Assembly: GCF_947501665.1 (NCBI RefSeq)
Contig: NZ_CANMWS010000001.1
Coordinates: 1-64,000 of the forward strand
Direction: 5' to 3'
From: an uncultured Shewanella sp.
GTDB taxonomy: Bacteria; Pseudomonadota; Gammaproteobacteria; Enterobacterales; Shewanellaceae
Length of the DNA stretch: 64,000 nucleotides
Below are positions 1 to 8,298 of the stretch, piece by piece. The position numbers and the translations under genes are program-made. Within the stretch, counting starts at the first letter, position 1; every line of letters starts with the position of its first letter. Under the pieces are notes generated by a model. It saw nothing but the letters and a program-made list of their open reading frames with translations. It made no database searches and was not told the DNA's origin.

Positions 1-57
1 GTAAGCGTTGTGAGGCGTTGAGCTAACTGATACTAATGACTCGTGAGGCTTAACCAT
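1..57 (+). rRNA. rrl: 23S rRNA, 3' end only
   Basis: The window opens inside the conserved last segment of bacterial 23S rRNA: GAGGCGTTGAGCTAAC, then TACTAATGA, then CGTGAGGCTTAACC. The rest lies left of the window. The exact 3' end is placed by similarity to the E. coli end and may be off by a few bases. It heads an rrn tail of 5S, tRNA-Thr, 5S, tRNA-Asp. Confidence 0.9.
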
Positions 58-373
58 ACAACCCTAATGGGTTTTACCGGAAATGTTCTACTTAACATGT
101 TCCATACATGTTGAAGTATTTCCTACATCCATGGAGGTCGTACAATGGTAAACTTAGCAAAATTAGAAAGAACACTTAATGTAAGTGGTCATAAAATGCT
201 CCTGCGTTTATGATATAAAGTACATCCTTGTACTAAAACTCAATTATTTATCTTTTGACCTTAGTGTCGAAAGCAGCTTTCAAATTTAGGAATAAATTTT
301 ATCAAATACATCCTTGTATTTGACCCTAACGGGCCGAACTAAAGTTCGTTAAAAATTGTTCCATACAATTTTT
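58..373 (+). other. 23S-5S internal transcribed spacer
   Basis: This 316-base spacer between 23S and the first 5S has no tRNA and no credible gene. It contains short repeated words such as ACATCCTTGTA (twice) and TTCCATACA (twice), probably part of rRNA processing stems. Nothing else is visible. Confidence 0.6.
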
Positions 374-491
374 TGTCTGGAAACCATAGCATTGTGGTCC
401 CACCTGATCCCATTCCGAACTCAGAAGTGAAACGCAATTGCGCCGATGGTAGTGTGGGGTCTCCCCATGTGAGAGTAGGTCATTTCCAGAC
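374..491 (+). rRNA. rrf: 5S rRNA, first copy
   Basis: A 118-base 5S rRNA gene. It has the conserved core CCGAACTCAGAAGTGAAACG and the loop GATGGTAGTGTGGGGTCTCC. The ends TGTCTGGAAA and TTTCCAGAC pair to close helix I. It is identical, over its visible length, to the second copy downstream. Confidence 0.95.
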
Positions 492-599
492 GCCTATTTA
501 AACTTTGCTTTCTTCTTTATAGAAAGAAAATAGAAGCAAAGATATTATCTAGATGCAGTGAAATGTCACATAAGACGCATAGATAAGATAGACGATTTT

Positions 600-675
<76 letters not shown>

Positions 676-697
676 CTTAATTTAAAAATAAAGAATT

Positions 698-815
698 TGT
701 CTGGAAACCATAGCATTGTGGTCCCACCTGATCCCATTCCGAACTCAGAAGTGAAACGCAATTGCGCCGATGGTAGTGTGGGGTCTCCCCATGTGAGAGT
801 AGGTCATTTCCAGAC
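698..815 (+). rRNA. rrf: 5S rRNA, second copy
   Basis: A second 118-base 5S gene with the same sequence as the first copy. It starts 22 bases after the tRNA-Thr CCA end. Tandem 5S genes around tRNA-Thr are a known rrn operon variant in gammaproteobacteria. Confidence 0.95.
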
Positions 816-851
816 ACCAAATTTAGTTTTGTGCGTAAGCTTAAAACTAAA

Positions 852-928
852 GGAGCGGTAGTTCAGTTGGTTAGAATACCGGCCTGTCACGCCGGGGGTC
901 GCGGGTTCGAGTCCCGTCCGCTCCGCCA
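852..928 (+). tRNA. tRNA-Asp (anticodon GTC)
   Basis: A 77-base cloverleaf with acceptor stem GGAGCGG/CCGCTCC, anticodon loop CTGTCAC giving GTC, T arm GCGGGTTCGAGTCCCGT and an encoded CCA end. It is the last gene of the rrn operon and is followed at once by a terminator. Confidence 0.96.
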
Positions 929-939
929 ACATTACGATA

Positions 940-968
940 AGCCCTAACAGCAATGTTAGGGCTTTTTT
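940..968 (+). terminator. rrn operon terminator
   Basis: An inverted repeat AGCCCTAACA / TGTTAGGGCT with a 3-base loop is followed by six T residues. It lies 11 bases after the tRNA-Asp CCA end and is the expected rho-independent terminator of the rRNA operon. Confidence 0.9.
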
Positions 969-1175
969 CGTATTGACGTATTGAAATTTAAAAATAAAAG
1001 AAAACCAAAAGAGCGGTCACTCTCAAGCATCCATGCTCTACATGACATTTGTGCCTCCATGTTCTTCTTCCCAGTCTAGTTAAGAGAGTCCTGTTAAAGA
1101 GCCCAGTTGTGCTGATAATGTTCCATACACTATTCAACAGCCACTCCATCCTTGGGGATTTTAAGGCTTTTTATT

Positions 1176-1291
1176 GGAGATCGTCGGCCTGTCACGCCGG
1201 TGGGCGAGTTCGGTTGTCACAAAGAGCGAGTCCGCTTCACAATATTTCGATAAGCCCTAATAGCAATGTTAGGCTATTTCGTTTTTGTCAT
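1176..1291 (+). pseudogene. decayed tRNA-Asp plus terminator remnant
   Basis: The stretch TCGGCCTGTCACGCCGG followed by a T-arm-like GCGAGTTCG repeats the anticodon arm and 3' half of the tRNA-Asp gene 330 bases upstream. It then runs through GAGTCCGCT and TTCGATAAGCCCTAAT to AGCAATGTTAGGC, a mutated copy of the rrn terminator. The acceptor 5' strand and D arm are not recognisable, so no working tRNA is expected. It looks like a degraded duplicate of the operon's end. Confidence 0.7.
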
Positions 1292-1339
1292 TTGGAAAAG
1301 AGATAATGAGAAAGCATGTATCAATCCTTTCTCAAGAAG

Positions 1340-1371
1340 GTGATCATTTTTTCCTAAATGATCACTTTTTT
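1340..1371 (+). terminator. terminator between rrn tail and cysE
   Basis: Perfect 10-base arms GTGATCATTT / AAATGATCAC with a 6-base loop are followed by six T residues on the plus strand. It sits 13 bases beyond the cysE stop, so it probably serves both directions. Confidence 0.75.
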
Positions 1372-1384
1372 ACTTAGATTGGTA

Positions 1385-2185
1385 TTAGATCAACGCACTG
1401 GATAATGAGTCATCGTAGACATTTTGTTCCATCGATTGTGCGGGGAACTCACAATCGGGTTTGCCGACGACTTTGGCGGGTACACCGACCACTGTAGTGT
1501 GAGATTTGACATGATTGAGCACCACGGATCCTGAGCCTATTTTTGCGCCTTCTCCTATCTCAATATTACCTAGAACCGTTGCTCCTGCACCTATCAGTAC
1601 GCCTTGACGAATTTTGGGATGGCGATCGCCTTCTTCATTACCCGTCCCTCCTAATGTGACCGATTGTAATATTGAGACATTATCGTCAATAACGGCGGTT
1701 TCACCGATGACTATGCCTGTGGCATGATCGAACATGATCCCTTGACCAATACGGCAAGCGGGATGGATATCCACGCCAAAGACTTCTGAATTGCGGCTTT
1801 GTATGAATCGGGCCAGTTCTTTACGATCTTCTTGCCATAAGCAATGGGCCAAGCGGTGTACTTGAATGGCCATAAAGCCTTTTAAGTTTAGCAGGACCGT
1901 TAAATAATCGACTGCGGCAGGATCGCGATCCGCTACGGCTTTAATGTCGGCGGCAACAGAGGTCAACATGGTTTCACAATTAATAAAGGCTTGATCAAAT
2001 AACTCCCTAAAAGTAAAAGGGGAGACCACTGCATCTGAGAGTTTGTTAGCGACAATAAAACTCAAAGCCGATCCTAAACATTCATGATTGAGCACACAAG
2101 AATACACATGGCTGGCAAGTAGCGGCTCCTTTTGAACGAGTGCGGTTGCTTCTATTCTTAATTGTTCCCAAACTTCATAACGCAT
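1385..2185 (-). CDS. cysE: serine O-acetyltransferase
   Basis: Transfers acetyl from acetyl-CoA to L-serine, giving O-acetylserine, the first committed step of cysteine synthesis in the cytoplasm. The 266-residue protein has the N-terminal helical SATase domain (about residues 1-140) followed by a left-handed beta-helix of hexapeptide repeats. The family motifs FGVDIHPACRIG, FDHATGIVIGETA and SVTLGGTG are all present, and the His/Asp of the HPA and DHATG segments are kept. Length is normal for proteobacterial CysE. It is monocistronic: an rrn tail lies downstream and a 400-base gap upstream. The C-terminal tail after VVGKP is short and unremarkable. Confidence 0.95.
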   Translation of the reverse strand: MRYEVWEQLRIEATALVQKEPLLASHVYSCVLNHECLGSALSFIVANKLSDAVVSPFTFRELFDQAFINCETMLTSVAADIKAVADRDPAAVDYLTVLLNLKGFMAIQVHRLAHCLWQEDRKELARFIQSRNSEVFGVDIHPACRIGQGIMFDHATGIVIGETAVIDDNVSILQSVTLGGTGNEEGDRHPKIRQGVLIGAGATVLGNIEIGEGAKIGSGSVVLNHVKSHTTVVGVPAKVVGKPDCEFPAQSMEQNVYDDSLSSALI

Positions 2186-2593
2186 ACGGTTTTGCTCTTT
2201 ATTATTAATGAATGTGTATGGATATCGCTTAATGAGAGCGACTTTACATGATGCGGCAGTATTATTGATCGCAACCCTTTAAGCTAACATTTAGTAGACG
2301 TTACTACAAAGTAGAACAATAGTTTATTTGGCACTAAGTTATATAAACATGATGGCGGGTCTTTTGGGAGCAGTATTAACATTATGATGTCCTTTTTATG
2401 AGTTATTGTCGATTATTCATCTGTCTTTAGTATCCTATTTATGTTTATTTATTGATCACGCTTGTATTCTTTAAGTTTATGAAATGTAACTTTTATTTTG
2501 CATTTGTCTTTACTTTTTGTTTGCTCCTGTCGCATTGATATGGTCACAACTCATGTGAGTTGTGTCCATGGAATAAAGGAAGATAGGAACAAG
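2186..2593. other. divergent intergenic region cysE / lipoprotein
   Basis: This is an AT-rich region of about 400 bases between two divergent genes. It must hold both promoters, but no box is clear enough to mark. No small gene is supported; the reading frame that extends upstream from the lipoprotein start is rejected because the signal peptide begins later. Confidence 0.5.
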
Positions 2594-5500
2594 ATGTCTG
2601 ATCTGTTTAAAAATACCCATTTAGCAAAGCGTTTAAGTCCCATTGCATTAGCCATGAGTGTCGCGGCCTGTGGTGGCAGTGACTCTTCTGGAGAGGCAAA
2701 TACCAAGACTCAAGAAAATAGCACGCCGAGCCAAATGGAAGTCACAGTAACACCGCATTTTGCTGCGCTATACCGTCAAAGCATTACCAATACAACAACT
2801 GCAGCCAGCAGTTCTGTAAACAGTATTGCTAAAGATAGTAATGCTGATATCAAGCTGTACAGTACAGATGCGTTGGCGCAAGTGAGCAGCGGTAATGATA
2901 TTCAATTTGATAGTACACTTAACGCATCGCCTGTCGATTTAGTGGTTTCAGAAGACACCCGTTTCGACGGTCAAATGCAGGCCACATCCGTGACCACAGG
3001 GGAAGTGCAAACCTTTGACTGGCCGCTGACGCTTAAAACCGATGGTAGCATAGTGTCCCACCGTACTTTGGCATTAACGCCAGATACTTATGATTTCATT
3101 GTCGCCATTGAACATGACGAGCAGCAATATGTGGCTAAAGCCTTAGGGGAAGTGATTGTTGAGGGCACAAGCCCTGAAGTGGAGTTGTTGTTTCAGCCAC
3201 ATTTAGGCGAAACCTTAGTCATCTTAGAAGACATCGATGAGCTTGCCACCTTAAATTTTCAATTCTCAGCCGATGAGCTGGCTTTATTGAGTGTGCCTAA
3301 ACTGGGCTTAATTATCGATGGTGCTGATGAGGTTATTTACGAGCTGGATCCCGAATACGGCCTCACTAATGTGACCTTGCCATTGGGCGATGGTAATTAC
3401 GACATTTTAGTGAAACTCTATGACGATAACCGTCTTGTTGGCATGATGCGCGCAGGTGAAATCAACATTGAGCTGACTGCGGGCGGTAATACTCCCATTG
3501 ATATTATTCCGCTGAGCGCCGATGTGGACTTTAGTTTTGCAGCCGACAACAGCTTGAGTGAAATTAATATTCAAGTGCCCGAAGTGTTAGTCGATCGCGT
3601 GTCCGGGGTTGAAAACCTAGCCATGATCATGCGTCTCAGTGCTGAGAGTAGTGTAGGCAGTGGTGACGCTAATGTCAGCAGTGAAACACTGCATAGCTTT
3701 GTGTTTGAAGAGGGAGTCTATCAGCTGGCGGATGCTGAGTTACCGCAGTTTTATGCCCAAGGGGCACAAACGGCCACAGCCTATTTAAGTTTTTATGCAA
3801 AGCGTGAAGATAATACCTATACTGAGGCGCCACTGGCCAGTTGCGCCTTTGAGGTGGAGCTCGGTGAAACCCAAATTAAAGGCTGTGAGCTGAGTGTCGA
3901 TGTATCCCATCAAATCAGTGGCAGCTTGTTATCGACCTTGATGCTCAGCGTCACCACAGATAGCGATCCCGCCTTGGCCATTGGCGCCGAGATTTATGTC
4001 GACAATATCTTAGTTGGCTTAACAGGCAGTGAATATCAAACCGCGTCCATCAAGCTGCACTTGCCCGCTGGTGAGCATAGCATTCGCGCCCAAAAAGGTG
4101 ATTTATGGGCCAGTTTTACTCAAGAGTACGCACCACTTTCTGTGGTGAATCACTTATTATACTTACAAGAGAATATTCCCACTGAAATTGTGCTTGATGA
4201 GATCAATATTCTCGCCACGGGCGTCAAAACCTTCAAGCTGGACTGGAGTGATTCCAACAACTGGGCCAGTGAATACCAAGTCTGCTTGTACGATGTCAGC
4301 CTGTCTGCCAATGATTTTTGTCATCCACTGGGAGAACCTGTTGTTGATAGCGAGAACAGTGTTTATCTGGATGCGGCGCTACTCACCGACAATCCGCAAT
4401 TTTTTATTCGTGCCACTAATGGCAGCCGCAGCGTGGTGAGCGGTATGGCTACCCCAAGCAGGTCGCAATTGGATGCCGCGGTAGGTTATTTTAAAGCCTC
4501 AAATACACAATCTAGTGATAATTTTGGTACTTCGGTAGCACTTAGTGGTGACGGTATGCTAATGGCAGTAGGGGCCTCAGGTGAAGATTCCAATGCCACA
4601 GGCATTAATGGTGACCAAGTAAATGGTAATGCTAGTTCTACAGGAGCTGTGTATTTGTATCGTCGTGAAGGGCTTATTTGGCAACAAACGGCTTATGTGA
4701 AGCCTTCAACAGCAAGCGGACAAAAATTTGGTGGCGCTTTAGTCTTGAGTAACGACGGCCTGACTTTGGTCGTTGGCGCTGCTGAAGAAGATTCAGACAG
4801 TGATGGCATAAATGGTGATGAGACCAATACTGATGCAATTAAAAGTGGGGCGGTATATGTGTTCCGATATACGAATGCTACTTGGCAGCAACAAGCCTAT
4901 TTAAAAGCGGGACAATCTGATCAGAATGATCAATTTGGCAGAACCTTAGATATCAGTGCCGATGGGAATACCATGGTGGTTGGTGTCATGTATGAAGACT
5001 CTTCTGCTACTGGAGTGAACGGTGATGAGTCGAATAATGACGCTGAGGAAAGTGGTGCAGCCTATGTGTTCACTTTTGAGAATGATACTTGGTCACAAGC
5101 AGCTTATTTAAAAGCCAGTAATTCGGAAGCGGATGATCGATTTGGCCGTAATGTCGCTATTAATTTAGAAGGCAATAAAATTGCTGTTTCTGCTCCATAT
5201 GAAGATTCCTCTGCTTTAGGCATTAATGGCGATCAAACTAATAATGATGCTGAAAATAGTGGGGCGGTTTATGTATTTCAACGTGATGGAGGCGTATGGT
5301 CACAGCAAGCATACATAAAACCTAACAAGCAAGGGGGCTTTGCTACAAAGTTTGCGATGAACGGTCCTGGAGATACTTTAGTTGTATCTGGCAATGAATT
5401 ACATACTTATACTTTTACAGATGAGCAATGGGAAGTTCATACTTCACCTTCAGTGAGTTCTTTTAGAGACTTTCAATTGAGTTCAGATGGCGCTTCGCTG

Positions 5501-5782
5501 TTTGCTCATATTGGTGTGGTAGGTGATGATACGGATATTGGAAGGACAAATCCCGATTTTGCAGTTGGTCAATATATTCAAGTAAATGATGTATGGACAC
5601 TTCATAAAACCTTTAAGCCGACAAATAGCCTATCAGATGTATTTGGCAGTAGCCTGGCTATTGATGCAGCGGGCCATACTCTTGCGGTAGGGGACTCTGG
5701 TGAGAGTAGCCGTTCAACTGGTATTCAAGGAGATCAAAAGGCTGGGTATATGCCAGGTGCAGGCGCCGTTTACGTTTATTAG
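2594..5782 (+). CDS. exported lipoprotein with FG-GAP (integrin-like) repeats
   Basis: A 1062-residue protein of unknown exact function. The chosen ATG at 2594 gives a typical lipoprotein signal peptide ending in SVAAC with the lipid-accepting Cys at residue 26; an in-frame ATG 96 bases upstream would bury it. The N-terminal 600 residues are beta-rich and acidic, without a family I recognise. From about residue 630 the sequence holds at least five FG-GAP-like repeats, each with the pattern FGxxVALSxDGxxxxVGAxxEDS, GINGDxxNxDA and SGAVYVF. Such repeats fold into beta-propellers in integrins and bacterial surface proteins and often bind calcium. Surface adhesion or ligand binding is inferred. 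A terminator follows. Confidence 0.8.
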   Translation: MSDLFKNTHLAKRLSPIALAMSVAACGGSDSSGEANTKTQENSTPSQMEVTVTPHFAALYRQSITNTTTAASSSVNSIAKDSNADIKLYSTDALAQVSSGNDIQFDSTLNASPVDLVVSEDTRFDGQMQATSVTTGEVQTFDWPLTLKTDGSIVSHRTLALTPDTYDFIVAIEHDEQQYVAKALGEVIVEGTSPEVELLFQPHLGETLVILEDIDELATLNFQFSADELALLSVPKLGLIIDGADEVIYELDPEYGLTNVTLPLGDGNYDILVKLYDDNRLVGMMRAGEINIELTAGGNTPIDIIPLSADVDFSFAADNSLSEINIQVPEVLVDRVSGVENLAMIMRLSAESSVGSGDANVSSETLHSFVFEEGVYQLADAELPQFYAQGAQTATAYLSFYAKREDNTYTEAPLASCAFEVELGETQIKGCELSVDVSHQISGSLLSTLMLSVTTDSDPALAIGAEIYVDNILVGLTGSEYQTASIKLHLPAGEHSIRAQKGDLWASFTQEYAPLSVVNHLLYLQENIPTEIVLDEINILATGVKTFKLDWSDSNNWASEYQVCLYDVSLSANDFCHPLGEPVVDSENSVYLDAALLTDNPQFFIRATNGSRSVVSGMATPSRSQLDAAVGYFKASNTQSSDNFGTSVALSGDGMLMAVGASGEDSNATGINGDQVNGNASSTGAVYLYRREGLIWQQTAYVKPSTASGQKFGGALVLSNDGLTLVVGAAEEDSDSDGINGDETNTDAIKSGAVYVFRYTNATWQQQAYLKAGQSDQNDQFGRTLDISADGNTMVVGVMYEDSSATGVNGDESNNDAEESGAAYVFTFENDTWSQAAYLKASNSEADDRFGRNVAINLEGNKIAVSAPYEDSSALGINGDQTNNDAENSGAVYVFQRDGGVWSQQAYIKPNKQGGFATKFAMNGPGDTLVVSGNELHTYTFTDEQWEVHTSPSVSSFRDFQLSSDGASLFAHIGVVGDDTDIGRTNPDFAVGQYIQVNDVWTLHKTFKPTNSLSDVFGSSLAIDAAGHTLAVGDSGESSRSTGIQGDQKAGYMPGAGAVYVY

Positions 5783-5873
5783 TTGAATACTTTAATTGGG
5801 TTTGTTTTTTACTCATGGTCGTTAATGGTATTTCGCTAGAAATAAACCCACATTAAACACTTGTCAAACCTCT

Positions 5874-5900
5874 AGCGGGCCTTATTGCGCCCGCTTTTTT
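5874..5900 (+). terminator. terminator of FG-GAP lipoprotein gene
   Basis: Arms AGCGGGC / GCCCGCT with an 8-base loop are followed by six T residues, 92 bases after the stop codon. Confidence 0.85.
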
Positions 5901-6252
5901 GTGCTCGTTTTTCATTCGAAGACTATTTATTTTTTTGTGTTTTTATTTGGATGTTTTTATTTGGACACCCATAATTGTTTTTAGGCGTTTTTATTTGGGC
6001 ATCTTTTTTATTCAGCTATCTTTCACTTATATCCTTTCATCAATGCCATTTTGTTAAAACATCCATTTATTAATATTCTCTTTACACTTTATTAAGTCAC
6101 CCATGATTGCTCAAAGCCATTTTTAATGATCCATTTAAGTACTGAGTGAGATTTTATTGATTGTTTTTTATTCTTTTTGTGATGGTAATAAAGCATATTA
6201 GAACAGAAGCTTAGTCGATTAAGATTATTTGCGGTGTCTTTATTAGGAATTG

Positions 6253-6280
6253 TTTACATTTCGAGTGTTTATTCTATAAT
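6253..6280 (+). promoter_or_regulatory. sigma-70 promoter of the isocyanide locus
   Basis: TTTACA (6253-6258), a 16-base spacer and a perfect TATAAT (6275-6280) form a strong housekeeping promoter. Transcription would start near 6287, leaving about 215 bases of leader before the first gene. Confidence 0.65.
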
Positions 6281-6305
6281 CGTATTGTTACTTTTTGATA
6301 CAAGT

Positions 6306-6436
6306 GGCTAACCGTGAGTAAATACTTGGTAAACATTTGGTGTTTCATTGATAAATTAATCGTATGCCAATAGTGAGTTCAGGGAAAATGTTGAGTGAAT
6401 ACTGAATTAGGGGTTAGCCGCTGTGGATCATCCACG
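6306..6436 (+). promoter_or_regulatory. possible structured leader RNA and palindrome
   Basis: GGCTAACC (6306-6313) is perfectly complementary to GGTTAGCC (6412-6419), so the leader could close a helix around about 98 bases. It is followed at once by the palindrome GTGGAT-C-ATCCAC (6423-6435) and then a GAGGAGG sequence at 6443. This could be a cis-acting RNA or an operator. It matches no riboswitch class I know. Confidence 0.35.
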
Positions 6437-6502
6437 GCCTAGAGGAGGGATGCTAGGTTTATTTGAGCTAGGATGCGGTTACTCTGATGAAGAGATGCAT
6501 GC

Positions 6503-7501
6503 ATGGATAAAAACAATAAAGTCACTGCCAGTGATATTTTGGCCATTATTTTTAAATGGCGAAAGTTACTGAAAAGTGAAGCGCTTGACCTTGAGACGAC
6601 TTTTTTTTCGACTTTACCCTTAGATGAAATCACGCCGCACTTGAGCAAAGTACTGGCAATGGTAGACAATAATCAGCCTATCCATATGATTTTGCCTGCT
6701 TACCCTGGCAAATCACCAAATCGCAGTAAAACCTTGAGCCGTTTGCCTGATTTGGCTGAAACCCATTCTATTGATGTGCTCAATCAGCTTTGTAATGAAA
6801 TAGCTGAGGTTTATGAGCCCGGTGCTAAAATCAGTATTTGCTCAGATGGCTATGTATTTGCTGATTTAGTGCGCATTCCTGATGAAGATGTACAAGCTTA
6901 TACCCAAGCCATTCAACATTATTATCAATTACATTACTCTGGCCGTTTTGATTTTTTTGATTTAAAGGATGCTTTTGGTGTGCTGTCGAGTCTCGATGCC
7001 ATGCGCGAAGAGCTCATGGTAGGCTATGGTGAGTCGTTAATTGGCTTAACAGAAGCGGTGAAAACCAGTAAAGAAACCTTATCTATGTACCAAGGGATCG
7101 CCAAATTCTTATTTGAAGATTTCAGTGGGTTAAATGAGTTTGCCGATTGCAGTAAAACCCAGATCCAAAAGCAGGCAAAAGCGGTATCACTGAGGGTGAT
7201 TCAGCGCAGTAATGCTTGGAGTCGATTATTGGAAGAGTATTATCCTCACGCGCTGAGATTGTCTATTCATCCTCAATTTCGCGTGTCCGAAAAAATTGGT
7301 ATTCATATGGGGAAAACGGATGATGCTTGGCGCACGCCATGGCACTCGGTTGCCATTAAACAAAATGATGAAATTCGTTTACAGCATCGCAGTCAGGTGG
7401 ACGAAAATACCCATAGATTGATTTTCAATCAAGGTAAGCCAAGTCATTATTCTCAGTTGGTTAACGATAAAACAGGTGGTGTGGGAGGCTTGCATGATTA
7501 A
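6503..7501 (+). CDS. isocyanide synthase, PvcA/IsnA (DIT1) family
   Basis: Family members convert the amino group of an amino acid (usually Tyr or Trp) into an isocyanide, taking the extra carbon from ribulose-5-phosphate. The 332-residue protein has the family signatures LPAYPGKSPN (residues 64-73), CSDGYVFADLV (113-123) and, near residues 250-285, RLSIHPQ, KIGIHMG and TPWHSVA. The length matches stand-alone PvcA/IsnA. The ATG at 6503 has only a weak ribosome site, but no better in-frame start exists. The stop overlaps the next gene by 8 bases, so the two are translationally coupled. The substrate cannot be told from sequence alone. The downstream HAD phosphatase and fused synthase-oxygenase support a dedicated pathway. 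Confidence 0.88.
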   Translation: MDKNNKVTASDILAIIFKWRKLLKSEALDLETTFFSTLPLDEITPHLSKVLAMVDNNQPIHMILPAYPGKSPNRSKTLSRLPDLAETHSIDVLNQLCNEIAEVYEPGAKISICSDGYVFADLVRIPDEDVQAYTQAIQHYYQLHYSGRFDFFDLKDAFGVLSSLDAMREELMVGYGESLIGLTEAVKTSKETLSMYQGIAKFLFEDFSGLNEFADCSKTQIQKQAKAVSLRVIQRSNAWSRLLEEYYPHALRLSIHPQFRVSEKIGIHMGKTDDAWRTPWHSVAIKQNDEIRLQHRSQVDENTHRLIFNQGKPSHYSQLVNDKTGGVGGLHD

Positions 7502-8201
7502 GGCGTTAATTTTCGATTTAGATGGCACCTTAATTGATACTCTTAACGATATCATGGATGCGATGAACCAGACATTAGTGCATTATCAATTAGCGCCCCA
7601 GCCGATGAGTGTGTACCAACAACTCATTGGTGGCGGGTCTAAAAACATGGTGCAGTGTTTACTTTCTTCTCTTTGTTCGCCTGCTTCTCATTCTTTATGC
7701 TCTTTATCTAATGCCGATGAGGTGTATGCTCATTATTTACGCTATTATGGCCATAACTTAATCAATAAAACTCGAGTTTATGATGGCATTATCAATGCGT
7801 TGCAGAGATGGCAAGCACAAGGTCTGAAACTGGCTGTGGTTACCAATAAACATCATCAGCAGGCCCTCTATTTGTTAGAACAGCTTTTTGATAAGAATAA
7901 GGCAAAAGATTTTCAATTTGTGTCAATTCAAGGATTGGGTGAGATTTTTCCCAAAAAGCCAGCGCCTGATTCGACTCTGCATTTGCTTGAACAGTTAGGT
8001 GTAACCGCTCAGGAAGCTTTATTTATAGGCGATACAGTAACAGATCAACAAACGGCGAATAACGCTGAAGTGGAATTTGTTTTTGCCGATTGGGGTTATG
8101 GTAGTAAAGCGGCGTTAATCCAAGATGAATCGCTTAATGTCATCTCACATATTGATGAATTAGAGCTGTGGTTGGCATGTGAGGAAGAGAGCCTTGCTTA
8201 A
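7494..8201 (+). CDS. HAD-superfamily phosphatase (phosphoglycolate phosphatase-like)
   Basis: A 235-residue HAD hydrolase. It shows motif I DLDGTLIDT near the N-terminus, motif II VVTNK, the motif III Lys in KKPAPD, and motif IV GDTVTDQ. This layout is that of Gph-like phosphatases with a helical cap, which act on small sugar or organic phosphates. The start at 7494 was chosen because GGGAGGC lies 5-10 bases upstream and it overlaps the isocyanide synthase stop (ATGATTAA); an in-frame ATG at 7476 is less likely. Because isocyanide synthases consume ribulose-5-phosphate, a phosphatase for a sugar-phosphate by-product would fit, but this is inference. Confidence 0.85.
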   Translation: MIKALIFDLDGTLIDTLNDIMDAMNQTLVHYQLAPQPMSVYQQLIGGGSKNMVQCLLSSLCSPASHSLCSLSNADEVYAHYLRYYGHNLINKTRVYDGIINALQRWQAQGLKLAVVTNKHHQQALYLLEQLFDKNKAKDFQFVSIQGLGEIFPKKPAPDSTLHLLEQLGVTAQEALFIGDTVTDQQTANNAEVEFVFADWGYGSKAALIQDESLNVISHIDELELWLACEEESLA

Positions 8202-8298
8202 CGCAGATTGCCTTTAATTTTTTCGTACATATTAAAAACGAACATCCCCACTTGCTTGTAAGTCAGACCCATCAGCTGGTGGTATAGGAAATAGAAAA

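Larger units (their letters stand above)
5783..6502. other. 720-base intergenic region before the isocyanide locus
   Basis: Contains the lipoprotein terminator (5874-5900), three copies of TTTTTATTTGG between 5939 and 5999, two degenerate REP-like words (5964-5976 and 6091-6109) matching those near the transposase at 26 kb, a sigma-70 promoter (6253-6280) and a 215-base leader. No gene is supported. Confidence 0.6.

Noticed and set aside
6450..6572. A 40-codon frame starting at the GAGGAGG site upstream of the isocyanide synthase
   Set aside because: The ribosome site is only about 1-2 bases from the ATG and the frame overlaps the true gene; no support as a gene, although a regulatory leader peptide cannot be excluded.
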